Source: Marinomonas posidonica_A (GTDB lineage: Bacteria > Pseudomonadota > Gammaproteobacteria > Pseudomonadales > Marinomonadaceae). From it: 64,000 nt of DNA. Below are positions 17,456 through 27,071 of this stretch, piece by piece. The stretch covers positions 124,001-188,000 of the forward strand of contig NZ_JBHZSP010000008.1 in NCBI RefSeq assembly GCF_043643765.1. The letters run 5' to 3'. How positions within the stretch are numbered: the stretch's first letter is position 1; each line of letters starts with the position of its first letter. The notes beneath the pieces are model-generated. The model saw only the letters and a program-made list of their open reading frames with translations. It searched no databases and was not told the origin of the DNA. The translations under genes and the position numbers were made by a program.

Positions 17456-19324
17456 TCAAGCGTAATAATCTACCCCAGTAGCGGAGACATAAGACATCAC
17501 CCCAGGCATAACCTCATCCGCCTCGTCTTCGCCATTCACATCGGAATGATTCGCCAAACCAGTCTGACCAGCGTCTTTTTGAGTACCTGAAGCATCTTGT
17601 TGCGACACATCAACCTCAGCACGGCTTAAATCCATCCCTTGCTGGGCTAACATATCACGCAAGCGCCCCATTTGCCCTTCTAATAAATCTCGAGCCTGGG
17701 CCGTTGCTGCAACAAAGTTGATTTGTGTATTGGAGTCACTGTCTACTGATACTTTTACCGTCAGACTCCCCAACTCTGGAGGATCTAAGCGAATGTGCGC
17801 TGTGTGGCCACCCTCGCGAGCAACCCAAGCCACTTTCTGCCCCATCTCAGCCGCCCAATTAGGATGCCCTGGTGGTACACTCATCGCCATATTTAATGGT
17901 TGATTAGCGCTGGCTACTTGACTCGCAATGCCAACAGAAGCGGCCGCTCTACCAATTTGCTGATTGAACGATGAACCCAGTCCACCCACATCATCCATTT
18001 TAACATCCACATTTCCAGCCATACGACTTAACATGGCTTCATGCTCTTTCTTTCTGAGTTCCAGCGGTTCATTTCCAATCATGTCATCTAACGTTAAATC
18101 AGCTTCTTGCAACAAGTCTGTTGCTGAACCATTGGTAGAATCCGCATTCAACTTACCCGCCACGCCAAGCGCTAAACCGGCACCAGCAAGACCTACCGAC
18201 TTAATTCGTTCAGCATCCGAAGCCTCAGCTAATAACCCCGTCACCACACCATCCGTTGATGTTTTTTTCGGTGTAGAGCTCATTTGATCCAGCACCCAAG
18301 ACAATTCCTCATCACTCCCAACAACCACATCTTGTCCCGGGGCCATGACTTGATTCACCCCAGTCGCAACCGCTGCCGCCACTGGCGCCATTGCAATAAC
18401 ACCAGACTCATTCAATTTCTTTAGATCACCACCTTCAAGCACAGGCGCTTCAGCAACTTGATCAGCAAGAAGAACATCAACTTGACCACTCGTCGCGCCG
18501 TTAACCGGCACTGCAACCTGACCTAGCTCTTGAGGCATTGCCTCATTCATTGCTGACAAGGCTTGTACATTAGGTTGCTGAACAACAGAGTCGTTGTCCA
18601 ACAGAGCATTTTCAGTTTGACTAGGATTCATCAAACCTTGTTGATACACTTCATCACTGGTCAAGGCAATGCCATTTCCTGAGGCCTTATTAAGGGAGAC
18701 CTTAGTCTGCCCCCCCTCAACGACTGACAACAGCTCATCAGCATTTTGTGCAATTTGCCCCTCATTAAGCTTTGCTACCCCAGCCTCAGATGACTTGGCG
18801 AGCGCTCCAGCCGCAATACTCCCTGCAACCACGCTCTCACCAAGTAGTAGAGCCTCTTCACCCTTGGTGGTGTTATTTGTTTCAGGAGAAGCTTCGCCAC
18901 TTAACTGCAATTTTTTGCCGCTTTCAGCAACTTGGTCAGTACTAGAAGCAACAGATTGCGCTCCTTTCTCAGTGTTAACTGATCCAGATTCGGAGTCAGC
19001 CGATTGCGAATCGACCGGGTTATTCTGTGCTGAAGGTGGCGTCGTTTTCGAAGCGCTAACAATCTCTTTTTCAGACGAGTTGATACGCTCATCTCTATTG
19101 GGTTGATGGCTTGTTTTCTCGGATATAAGGGAGGATTTTCGCGGATCGTCAGCATGAGCGACTCGGTGCTTGTCGTCATATTTACTGCCTGACATTGCAT
19201 CTTTTGCTCGGTTAAAATCCTCTGAAAAAGCCGCCCCCTGTTTTTCAGGCGCTCTGATCATCGACGATTTTTTTGAAGCAGAACCGGAAGCAATCGGTAA
19301 TAGGGTATTAGAATCTGTTCGCAT
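17456..19324 (-). CDS. fliK: flagellar hook-length control protein FliK
   Basis: A 622-residue, Ser/Ala/Glu-rich secreted ruler protein. The C-terminal hook-length domain (about 480-580) has the signature HIRLDPPELGSLTVKV followed by the RDMLAQQGMDLSRAEVDVS segment. The N-terminal 450 residues are low complexity and have no recognisable fold, as expected of the variable ruler part. ATG at 19324 has GGAGG five bases upstream; an ATG four codons earlier does not. It is on the long side for the family. It lies between hsbR and fliL. Confidence 0.92.
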   Translation of the reverse strand: MRTDSNTLLPIASGSASKKSSMIRAPEKQGAAFSEDFNRAKDAMSGSKYDDKHRVAHADDPRKSSLISEKTSHQPNRDERINSSEKEIVSASKTTPPSAQNNPVDSQSADSESGSVNTEKGAQSVASSTDQVAESGKKLQLSGEASPETNNTTKGEEALLLGESVVAGSIAAGALAKSSEAGVAKLNEGQIAQNADELLSVVEGGQTKVSLNKASGNGIALTSDEVYQQGLMNPSQTENALLDNDSVVQQPNVQALSAMNEAMPQELGQVAVPVNGATSGQVDVLLADQVAEAPVLEGGDLKKLNESGVIAMAPVAAAVATGVNQVMAPGQDVVVGSDEELSWVLDQMSSTPKKTSTDGVVTGLLAEASDAERIKSVGLAGAGLALGVAGKLNADSTNGSATDLLQEADLTLDDMIGNEPLELRKKEHEAMLSRMAGNVDVKMDDVGGLGSSFNQQIGRAAASVGIASQVASANQPLNMAMSVPPGHPNWAAEMGQKVAWVAREGGHTAHIRLDPPELGSLTVKVSVDSDSNTQINFVAATAQARDLLEGQMGRLRDMLAQQGMDLSRAEVDVSQQDASGTQKDAGQTGLANHSDVNGEDEADEVMPGVMSYVSATGVDYYA

Positions 19325-19369
19325 AATATCCTCCAAAGATATGAAGGGTTATGCAATTGCAAGGCCAAC

Positions 19370-21079
19370 CTAACTCTCTTGGCCTACTTGCCAGTGATAA
19401 TAGGCTGTTACGCCACGTCCGCCCTTGCTAAATTCGAGTTTATGGCACAACTGATCCAACAACGCCAGACCACGATTATACAAAAGCTCACTACTAGACA
19501 TATCAAAACTGATGTTCTGATAATCAAAGCCAGAACCACTGTCCTCGACATACAAAGCCAAGACTCTTTCGTTACCACTTGAGGTCACTTTCACTGAAAT
19601 TTTAACATACCCTTCTTTGAGGGCTGCCAACCTTTGTTCACGTTCATCGTAGTATTGAGAAAAGCCATCACTAGAACTTTTCTTATAGGAACTAAGACCA
19701 AGTACACCGTGTTCTAGAGCATTGGAATACAGCTCAGACAGAATCATAAAAATCTGACTAGAAAAGCTACTTAACCCAGGAACCGTGGTAATAATTTGCA
19801 ACACATAAGGTAACGGGTCGGTATTACGCAATGAATCAGCATTAAGCACATACTCAAATGAGAAGTCTGCAGGTGCCTCATGATGACTGGTTGGCACACC
19901 ACGATCCGGTGACTCAATGCCAATATTGGTATCCAAACGAACTGACAAACATGAAATATCATCGTGCGGGTTTTCTAACACCCCTTCCTTAGTCAGCTGC
20001 TCAACCATCCAATCCAGTGCTTGATCATCCGCTATCTCCCCTTCATACAAAGGATTCAAAACAGAGTGACAAAACATTGCACCAGACTTATCCTGCGCTT
20101 CATAAACGCCATCAGAAAATACCACTAGACGATCACCTGGAACAAACGTCACAGGATCAATCTGACACTCAAAAACGTCTGGTGGCAAAATACCAAGAGG
20201 TAAATTTTTTGATTCAAAACGAGCTGGTGCTTTTGATTGCTGAGAAAAGAATAACAAATCAGGCAAACCGCCATTCCAGATTTCAATGCTTTTGTTATTG
20301 ACTTTGATATCCACAAACGCAGCACTACAAAACATATTAGCCGGCAAAATGCTTTTTAATCTGGCATTAATTTCGGGAATAATTTGCCGCATCAAGAAAC
20401 CTTTTTTGGTCCAATCAAAAAAGATATCCGCCAGCGGCAAAGCGCCAATCGCCGCAGACAAGCCATGACCTGTAAAGTCGCCCAACAACAAATGCATTCC
20501 ACCATTTGGTTTGTAAGCCGCCAAAATAACATCACCATTAAATGTGTGAGTGCCATAGTGAACCGTTGATAAGGCAGGATCTTTTAGGCAATTGGAATGG
20601 GTAATATTTTCATAAACGACTTTGGCGACATTCTGATCATGCACCAACTGCTCATTGTAAAGAGACATAGCATCCCTTTGTTCTTCCAGTGTTTTTTGCA
20701 TCACCAAAAGACGTACAATGGCATTTAATTTTGCGGTAATAAGTGCGGGACTGTAGGGTTTAGATATAAAATCTGTGCCCCCAATGCGCAGACAATTGGA
20801 CAAAGCGATTGGATCCGCCACGCCGGAAAGAAAAATAATCGGGACAAACAAATCGCCTGCGGCTCGCTGTATTTCTAGAGCCGCTTCCCAGCCGTCTTTA
20901 CGCGGCATTTTAACATCCAGACAAACCAATTGGATGGTGTCTGGGTCAAACTTCTCAACTGCATCTTGACCATCTACCGCTGAAATAACATTATGACCAA
21001 ATTGGCTCAGAATCGCTTTTAACAGGATTCGATCAGATGGGTTGTCATCCGCGATGAGAATGTTCAAGATTTGTTCCAT
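19370..21079 (-). CDS. hsbR: response regulator with PP2C phosphatase and anti-sigma kinase domains (HsbR-like)
   Basis: The 569-residue protein has three parts: a receiver domain (1-125; acidic pair ADDN, phospho-acceptor Asp in CLDVKMPRKDG), a SpoIIE/PP2C-type phosphatase domain (about 170-395; LLGDFTGHGLSAAIG, VFSDGVYE, HDDISC), and a C-terminal HATPase anti-sigma-type kinase domain (about 430-565; ILSELYSNALEHG, YVEDSGSGFD). This matches HsbR of P. aeruginosa, which phosphorylates or dephosphorylates the STAS protein HsbA in a partner switch that affects FlgM and c-di-GMP signalling. The hsbA gene lies 5 bases upstream. No hptB follows, unlike pseudomonads. Confidence 0.88.
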   Translation of the reverse strand: MEQILNILIADDNPSDRILLKAILSQFGHNVISAVDGQDAVEKFDPDTIQLVCLDVKMPRKDGWEAALEIQRAAGDLFVPIIFLSGVADPIALSNCLRIGGTDFISKPYSPALITAKLNAIVRLLVMQKTLEEQRDAMSLYNEQLVHDQNVAKVVYENITHSNCLKDPALSTVHYGTHTFNGDVILAAYKPNGGMHLLLGDFTGHGLSAAIGALPLADIFFDWTKKGFLMRQIIPEINARLKSILPANMFCSAAFVDIKVNNKSIEIWNGGLPDLLFFSQQSKAPARFESKNLPLGILPPDVFECQIDPVTFVPGDRLVVFSDGVYEAQDKSGAMFCHSVLNPLYEGEIADDQALDWMVEQLTKEGVLENPHDDISCLSVRLDTNIGIESPDRGVPTSHHEAPADFSFEYVLNADSLRNTDPLPYVLQIITTVPGLSSFSSQIFMILSELYSNALEHGVLGLSSYKKSSSDGFSQYYDEREQRLAALKEGYVKISVKVTSSGNERVLALYVEDSGSGFDYQNISFDMSSSELLYNRGLALLDQLCHKLEFSKGGRGVTAYYHWQVGQES

Positions 21080-21084
21080 ACAAC

Positions 21085-21390
21085 TTACTCTTCGATGTCA
21101 AAAAGTCGATGGAAATTAGCAATTTTAAGAATGTCCAATACAGCGCCATTCGGCTTCTTTAGTCGCACATCCGCTTTTTCACCACCAGCATGGTCCCTTA
21201 ACAATAAAAGCATACCTAAAGCGGAACTGTCTAAATAGGTTACTCTAGATAAATCAATTTCATAGACACTGGCGGCTTTCTTTGCTGAAACAAATGCCTC
21301 TTTAAACAACTTGTGACAGCTATAATCAAAACGCCCATCGACCAAAATCGTCAGACATTCTGTTTTATCATCAAAAGAGCTCTCAACCAC
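21085..21390 (-). CDS. hsbA: STAS-domain anti-sigma factor antagonist (HsbA-like)
   Basis: A 101-residue single STAS domain. The switch serine lies in YLDSSALGMLLLLRDH, the segment phosphorylated in anti-anti-sigma factors. HsbA of Pseudomonas binds FlgM when unphosphorylated and the diguanylate cyclase HsbD when phosphorylated; that role here is inferred from homology and its place next to hsbR in the flagellar operon. The start is GTG at 21390 with GAGG six bases upstream. Confidence 0.88.
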   Translation of the reverse strand: MVESSFDDKTECLTILVDGRFDYSCHKLFKEAFVSAKKAASVYEIDLSRVTYLDSSALGMLLLLRDHAGGEKADVRLKKPNGAVLDILKIANFHRLFDIEE

Positions 21391-21420
21391 TGAACACCTC
21401 GCAAGCCGTCATGAAAAGCA

Positions 21421-23298
21421 CTACCACTCTTCCCATTCTTCATCTAAATCAACATCGGCTGTTTTTTGACTCTTATCTTCTAACTCTGCCGATGTATCTG
21501 TCGTTATTACTTCAATTCGTTTAACGATGTCTTCAACTGTTTCTCGCACTCTCATGAGTCTGGCATTGCCTACACTTCGATCGGACTCTAGCAAAGATAA
21601 GGTCGTCCCTATCAAAGAGGACATTTCCTGCACCTGCCCTTGAACTTCACTTATGTCATGATCAAGATCAATTGCAAAGCGATGACGAATTGCATCACTT
21701 TCGCCTTCTGTTGCTGCCAAGCTCGATAATACCCCCGCCCTGACCTCATTCAGACAACGGCTAACACTCTCTAGCAAAATAATGTTAGAGGACAAATCCT
21801 TTTCCACCAGCAATAAACGCTGAATGATCATCTCATACCCTAACAGCAGAGAATCTTGGATTTGATCCGAAAGATCCATCACTTGACGCACATTCAGTTC
21901 AGGCATTGGCATGGGCACAATTGACGGAGCATTTTCTACTACAGAATCATTGTGGTCTGTTTTTGCGTCAATTAGGGATGCTATTTGTTGTAATTTAGTA
22001 ATCTTTTCAGCCTGATCTGTAGTCATCATGGACTTATTACTTGCACGAATAATATCGGTTACTTTAATGCGAATCTGCTCAAGAGACTGCGCAAAAGGAG
22101 CATAAGGTGAGTTCTCACGAGAAAGGCGGATCGGCGCATCCCAAACATCTTTCGACATGAGTTTTAAACAATTGTACAAAACATCAAACTCAGCGGTTTC
22201 AGACTTATGCTGAATCTGAATCAAATAACGCATACGAGACACTTCACTTTCGACCTCGAATTGCTTTACTGTCAACTCATATACGCCATCAGACAAAGAC
22301 AATCTCAATGCCTCATCGGACAATAAAATAGATTCCGCAACTTGCTCACCAACCGGCGAATCCAGCCCAGGATCAATTCCAAACATGGACTCAAAGAGCG
22401 AAGTATTTTTATTCCACAATCGCTCAGCACCTTGGGTTTGCCAGACAATGTCTCGCTCTTCATTGACCATGAAAAATGGCAATTCAATGACAGACATGGC
22501 CTCATCAATTAATGACAAACGGCCTAACTGCTGACGAATATCCATATCTCGCGAAGAAATTTCATGGTCAATTAAATGGCTCAAGTCGGTCAATTCATCA
22601 ACCAAAGGACGATCTGGCAACACAGAGGCATGGCCATGTTTCCTGTGATCAATAACATGATGAATGGTCGCAAAGCCTGATGTCAGCTGACGATTTAATC
22701 GAGCAGCAAGCACAATAACCACAAAAGCAATCACAACAAATAAACCAACTGGCGCCCAGACCATTCGACCGACAAATAACTCACGCTGATAATCCAACGC
22801 CACTCCAATTTGTACTAATTGGTCACCCAAGGATTCTAAGTTTTCGAATTCTTGATAAGCCTGGATACGCTCTGCATTGGAAAGTGGATAAATATCTAAC
22901 TCTCGACCTGAAAACCGATTCAAGAGCATCATCGCACCAGACAAGTCAGCGTCTTGGGCCTCATGAAACGACGTAAGCTGATCTTCAATGAGCCTATATT
23001 CACTAATTAATAACTGATAGTAATGACTTGCAGGCGAAGTATCCAAACTACTATCAATAGCGTTAAGATCCTCTATTAACAACCATTCTAACCAATGCTC
23101 TTCAGCGCTGTGCACTAACCCTAACAATTCTGACAGTTGCTCTTGTTTGGCATTTTGTTGCTGCAAATTGCTATTCATCAAATGATACAGACCAGCAAAA
23201 GCCAACAACAGAAAGAACAGTAAAATCACAACTGTTTTCTGCAGCCCATTAATTAACTCTTTTCGCGGCGCACCAAACGGTGAATGCAATGTATTCAT
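21421..23298 (-). CDS. unrecognised MCP-like membrane signalling protein (TM-periplasmic-TM-HAMP-PAS-helical)
   Basis: I do not recognise this 625-residue protein as a named family. Visible parts are a first membrane helix (about 22-42), a helical periplasmic region (about 43-178), a second membrane helix (180-199), a HAMP-like segment (200-250), a PAS-like domain (about 263-365) and a long predominantly helical region to the end. The acidic C-terminus ends EEWEEW, which fits the aromatic-x-x-aromatic pattern of the CheR/CheB docking pentapeptide of chemoreceptors. The conserved receptor hairpin that binds CheA/CheW is not seen. It starts 9 bases after the CheA-like gene and sits directly before hsbA, so a role as input to the HsbR/HsbA switch is a reasonable guess. 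It is not a standard flagellar gene. Confidence 0.6.
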   Translation of the reverse strand: MNTLHSPFGAPRKELINGLQKTVVILLFFLLLAFAGLYHLMNSNLQQQNAKQEQLSELLGLVHSAEEHWLEWLLIEDLNAIDSSLDTSPASHYYQLLISEYRLIEDQLTSFHEAQDADLSGAMMLLNRFSGRELDIYPLSNAERIQAYQEFENLESLGDQLVQIGVALDYQRELFVGRMVWAPVGLFVVIAFVVIVLAARLNRQLTSGFATIHHVIDHRKHGHASVLPDRPLVDELTDLSHLIDHEISSRDMDIRQQLGRLSLIDEAMSVIELPFFMVNEERDIVWQTQGAERLWNKNTSLFESMFGIDPGLDSPVGEQVAESILLSDEALRLSLSDGVYELTVKQFEVESEVSRMRYLIQIQHKSETAEFDVLYNCLKLMSKDVWDAPIRLSRENSPYAPFAQSLEQIRIKVTDIIRASNKSMMTTDQAEKITKLQQIASLIDAKTDHNDSVVENAPSIVPMPMPELNVRQVMDLSDQIQDSLLLGYEMIIQRLLLVEKDLSSNIILLESVSRCLNEVRAGVLSSLAATEGESDAIRHRFAIDLDHDISEVQGQVQEMSSLIGTTLSLLESDRSVGNARLMRVRETVEDIVKRIEVITTDTSAELEDKSQKTADVDLDEEWEEW

Positions 23299-23307
23299 AG
23301 TTAATAA

Positions 23308-25203
23308 TCACTTACAAGCTGACACTGATGACAAATGATCAGTGACAAAAGACAAATAGTTTTTTCTATCTAGTACAACAAAACCTTCATGTTCTAGGTT
23401 GTTACTAAGCTCGCGGCCACTCCCTAGCTCAAGTGATGGCGGCTCTTCACACCAATCAAACGAAACAAATTGCAATGCAACGGAGACACCTTCATCTTCA
23501 AGAATAACAGAAAAACCGAGCTGAGAGTTTGTTTCTCTAAACCCTGACTCTAATGTATCCATAGCAATCAGTTCAATGCATTGATTCCGGCTCGCCAAAA
23601 ACGACCGTTCTTCTCGTTCCAGGTCATTAACGAAGAAGAAGGAAGCTGGCATTTGATTTGCGATGATATCCGCTACCAATTCTGCAGACACAATCAAGCA
23701 AGCCTTTTGGCTTCTTCCCAAATAATACCCCTTCTTGACGGTACTCGAAACTGCTTCGGTCCTTATTTTCTGCAACTTTTTCGAATTAAGCTCAACCTCA
23801 CTTAACCAGGGCTCAAGTAGCAATTGTCCCGATTTATCCTGCCAAATGTTTTTTACACCTTTAACCTCATGCTTAATAAGCATTGGAAACGCCTCTACAC
23901 GTCGCACAGAGCAAAAAGGAATCGCCACATGAAATCCAGCCACCGCAACGATTAGAATATCTTGCAACCCCTGCTGGTCAAATAACAAACAAACCGCATC
24001 CGGGCCAGAAAAGGCATCCAATGATAAAAGCAATCTGACTTGTTGACCTGATGCCAACTCAACATATGCCACATCACCACGCCAAAGCAGCGTCTCCCAT
24101 GCCACTTTATGAAGAAAACTCTCTTTCTGATCAAATACATAAGTATGAGACAAATAGTTAATTTGATAGAGCGTACTCAGTAATACGTCTTCTCCTAGGC
24201 TCAAACTAAGATAAGGCTTTTGCCAATCCCTCTTATTCAAATTGGTAACAGCAGCATAATAATGACCACCAAGACGAAGCGGGTACGCTTGCTCACCGAC
24301 CGATAAGGTAACTTGTTCAGCCCCATCAAAAGGAACAAGCCTGCCATCTTCTTTCTCCTCACCTATTCCCTCTTCAGACAATACTAAACAACTTGCAAAA
24401 GGCCGATAAAAAGCCTCTTTCATCATAACGTCATAATAGTTCAAAAGCTGATCGCGCTCGGAATAAGACAATTTTTTGAGCTGAAACCAAGGCAGAAAGC
24501 CAGACCTCATTAATTTCATCACCTGCCCATGAATGTGAGAAGAGGCATTATTTAAAGTAGGAGAAAGGCCATCAGATAGCACAACAGGCGCAGATTCACG
24601 CTGACGCCAACCTAATTGCGGAAATTGCTCATTCAGCCTTGCCATCGCAAGAGTGGATTCCAAGTAAAACACACCACTCACTCCCTCCTCCTCAATCTCC
24701 TCAACCTGAAAAGACACTTGACCAAACTCTGCCAGCGCACGAAGTAATGACTCTATCGACACGTGTGAAGAAGGCGTTATACGCCCTTCAAAACAATATT
24801 TTTCAGTAACTAATTCAATTTGAGATAGCAGGTTATTAAGCTGTTGCCAACAAGGCTGGTGTTCGGACAGGGCATGACTTTGCGCTTGCAAATAGTCTCG
24901 TCCCAATGGCGCAGCTATTGCTAGCTGGAATAATGCATCGCTTGCCGTCAACATCACCAACTGACAGTCAGATCGATAAGGTGAGCCTGAAGTGATTAAT
25001 TGCGTCACAAGACGCTGAAGTGAAACAAAACGCTGATGGAATAATGGCAGATCAAGATCCACAACATTGAGAGCAAAACAATCCAAAGCCGACCGCAAGC
25101 TCAACAAAGAAGAACGAGGTGTGATGGCATAACGAACAACAGCACGTTCAATGTCAGCCATAGGGAAAGAAATATCCATTCTCCCTAAATCACATTCTGA
25201 CAT
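23308..25203 (-). CDS. unrecognised degenerate CheA-like protein with CheW-type domain
   Basis: This 631-residue protein has no named match that I know. The stretch at about 413-440 (ILIVAVAGFHVAIPFCSVRRV) closely follows the opening of a CheW/CheA P5 domain. The preceding region (about 372-395, GDVAYVELASGQQVRLLLSL) resembles the end of a CheA ATPase domain before P5. No phospho-acceptor Hpt motif and no N, G1 or G2 ATP-binding boxes can be seen, so it is unlikely to be an active kinase. The first about 135 residues are helical. FimL, a non-catalytic ChpA relative, is an analogue. It lies between fliJ and the MCP-like gene with tight spacing, so it is probably expressed with the flagellar genes as a scaffold or adaptor. 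Confidence 0.5.
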   Translation of the reverse strand: MSECDLGRMDISFPMADIERAVVRYAITPRSSLLSLRSALDCFALNVVDLDLPLFHQRFVSLQRLVTQLITSGSPYRSDCQLVMLTASDALFQLAIAAPLGRDYLQAQSHALSEHQPCWQQLNNLLSQIELVTEKYCFEGRITPSSHVSIESLLRALAEFGQVSFQVEEIEEEGVSGVFYLESTLAMARLNEQFPQLGWRQRESAPVVLSDGLSPTLNNASSHIHGQVMKLMRSGFLPWFQLKKLSYSERDQLLNYYDVMMKEAFYRPFASCLVLSEEGIGEEKEDGRLVPFDGAEQVTLSVGEQAYPLRLGGHYYAAVTNLNKRDWQKPYLSLSLGEDVLLSTLYQINYLSHTYVFDQKESFLHKVAWETLLWRGDVAYVELASGQQVRLLLSLDAFSGPDAVCLLFDQQGLQDILIVAVAGFHVAIPFCSVRRVEAFPMLIKHEVKGVKNIWQDKSGQLLLEPWLSEVELNSKKLQKIRTEAVSSTVKKGYYLGRSQKACLIVSAELVADIIANQMPASFFFVNDLEREERSFLASRNQCIELIAMDTLESGFRETNSQLGFSVILEDEGVSVALQFVSFDWCEEPPSLELGSGRELSNNLEHEGFVVLDRKNYLSFVTDHLSSVSACK

Positions 25204-25248
25204 AGCAAGTCTTAACCATTGTCATTATCCTCTCAGACCGATTTTTCG

Positions 25249-25683
25249 CTATCGATTTGCATCAAAAAAACGCCGCATAGCGAATTCATCACTTTGACGC
25301 TGCTCTTTTTTATCTTCGATGGTTTGCTCAATTTTTATATTTTTTTCTTTTAGCACATCCATGCTTTTTGTTTTAGAGCGAGCTTGCAGCCACAGTCGCA
25401 TACTCATGTCCGCTTGCTGCTCTGCTCGCCCAACGGCCGCTTCTTGTTGAGCAATAGCTTGCTGAACTCGATCGACAAAATGCTGATAATTGGTTGTTAA
25501 GTACGGACTTAGACCAAGCAAGTTACGCTCAGACTCATATTGTTGAGCATATTCTTTGAGTTCAGCCAGTTTTTGCATGTCGTGCTGCACCTTGGCTTTA
25601 TCCCTTGCCAATTGCTGAGCAACAGAGTCCTCTTTGCGTTTAGCAAGATCGACCAATATTTGCATTCGGTGAGATTTCTTCAT
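25249..25683 (-). CDS. fliJ: flagellar export chaperone FliJ
   Basis: A 144-residue highly charged coiled-coil protein (MKKSHRMQILVDLAKRKEDS...), the usual FliJ size. FliJ links the FliI ATPase to FlhA and helps recycle export chaperones. The ATG at 25683 has AGG six bases upstream; a TTG eight codons earlier is less likely. It follows fliI in the standard fliH-I-J order. Confidence 0.9.
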   Translation of the reverse strand: MKKSHRMQILVDLAKRKEDSVAQQLARDKAKVQHDMQKLAELKEYAQQYESERNLLGLSPYLTTNYQHFVDRVQQAIAQQEAAVGRAEQQADMSMRLWLQARSKTKSMDVLKEKNIKIEQTIEDKKEQRQSDEFAMRRFFDANR

Positions 25684-25737
25684 GAGCAGCCTATTTATTT
25701 TACTCAATAAATAGTAGACGCTTTTACAAGCTTACGT

Positions 25738-27069
25738 CTACTGCCCTTTAGTCATCGCAGTAACCAAAGCCTCTAAGCTTTGATCTATGGTAAAGCTCTC
25801 TCCTAATGCTTGCTGCAAGAAACTGCGTATTTCCGGCATTTGCACAATAGCCTGATCCAAATCAGGGTCACTGCCCTGAGCATAAGCGCCCACCGAAATG
25901 ATATCCTGATTTTGTTGAAACTTAGAATACAACTGCTTCACTCGCATAGCACCGTACAAATGATCTTCGCTAACAATTTGCGGCATTGCTCGAGAAATCG
26001 AGGCCTCTATGTCAATGGCAGGATAATGTCCCTCTTCTGCAAGCCGTCTCGACAACACAATATGACCATCCAAAATCGCTCGCGAAGCGTCGGCAATCGG
26101 ATCTTGCTGATCATCACCTTCAGTCAATACCGTGTAGAACGCCGTGACCGAGCCGCTGCCTTCATGCCCATTTCCAGCACGCTCCACTAACTGAGGTAAC
26201 TTCGAGAAAACCGAAGGTGGATATCCTTTCGTTGCTGGCGGCTCGCCAACCGATAAAGCAATTTCTCGCTGAGCTTGTGCATAACGCGTCAAAGAGTCCA
26301 TCAGCAGAAGGACATTCTTACCCTGATCTCGATAATATTCCGCGATACGAGTCGCTAGCATAGCGGCTCGAAGTCGCATTAAGGCTGAATCATCAGCAGG
26401 CGAAGCGACGACCACTGAGCGGGCCAACCCCTCTTCACCAAGAATTTGTTCTATAAATTCTTTGACTTCTCGTCCACGCTCACCAATCAAACCGACAATG
26501 GTAATGTCCGCTTCAGTAAAACGCGTCATCATGCCAAGCAAAATACTCTTACCAACACCACTACCAGCAAACAAACCAAGCCGCTGACCTTTGCCCACAG
26601 TCAACAAACTATTAATGGCTTTGATGCCCACATCCAAGGTTTCGGTGATGGGTTTGCGCTGTAAAGGGTTAATAATGCCGCCATGAAGACCAACTGAATC
26701 TTGCGTATTAATCGGCCCTTTACCATCCAAAGGTTTACCTAAGCCGTTAACAACACGCCCTAGCAATTCATCCCCAACCGGCATTTTGCTTTCATCTAAT
26801 AGAGGGCGAACACGAGCGCCAGGTGAAATGCCCTCAATGGCTTCCGTTGGCATCAAATAGGTTAGATCTCCGGTGAACCCAACCACTTCGGATTCCACCC
26901 AACGTTCTTTGCCAACCTGAACAGCACATCGGTCTCCCAGTGCCACGACGCAACCAACCGCTTCCATGGTTAAGCCAACCATGCGCGTTACCTTACCTTC
27001 CAACTGAGGCTGATATGGTGAAGTGAATGCGTTATTTAATTTGGCAAGTCTTTCTTCAAGAGTGGGCAC
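25738..27069 (-). CDS. fliI: flagellar export ATPase FliI
   Basis: The 443-residue F1-beta-like ATPase has Walker A AGSGVGKS (168-175), Walker B LLLMDSLTRYAQAQREI and the arm around GEPPATKGYPPSVFSKLPQL. It energises substrate release at the export gate with FliH and FliJ. The start is GTG at 27069, two bases after the fliH stop, with AGGA six bases upstream. Confidence 0.97.
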   Translation of the reverse strand: MPTLEERLAKLNNAFTSPYQPQLEGKVTRMVGLTMEAVGCVVALGDRCAVQVGKERWVESEVVGFTGDLTYLMPTEAIEGISPGARVRPLLDESKMPVGDELLGRVVNGLGKPLDGKGPINTQDSVGLHGGIINPLQRKPITETLDVGIKAINSLLTVGKGQRLGLFAGSGVGKSILLGMMTRFTEADITIVGLIGERGREVKEFIEQILGEEGLARSVVVASPADDSALMRLRAAMLATRIAEYYRDQGKNVLLLMDSLTRYAQAQREIALSVGEPPATKGYPPSVFSKLPQLVERAGNGHEGSGSVTAFYTVLTEGDDQQDPIADASRAILDGHIVLSRRLAEEGHYPAIDIEASISRAMPQIVSEDHLYGAMRVKQLYSKFQQNQDIISVGAYAQGSDPDLDQAIVQMPEIRSFLQQALGESFTIDQSLEALVTAMTKGQ

Positions 27070-27071
27070 GA

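Noticed and set aside
18669..19106. Plus-strand open frame of 145 codons inside fliK
   Set aside because: It reflects the low-complexity Ser/Ala-rich composition of fliK read backwards.
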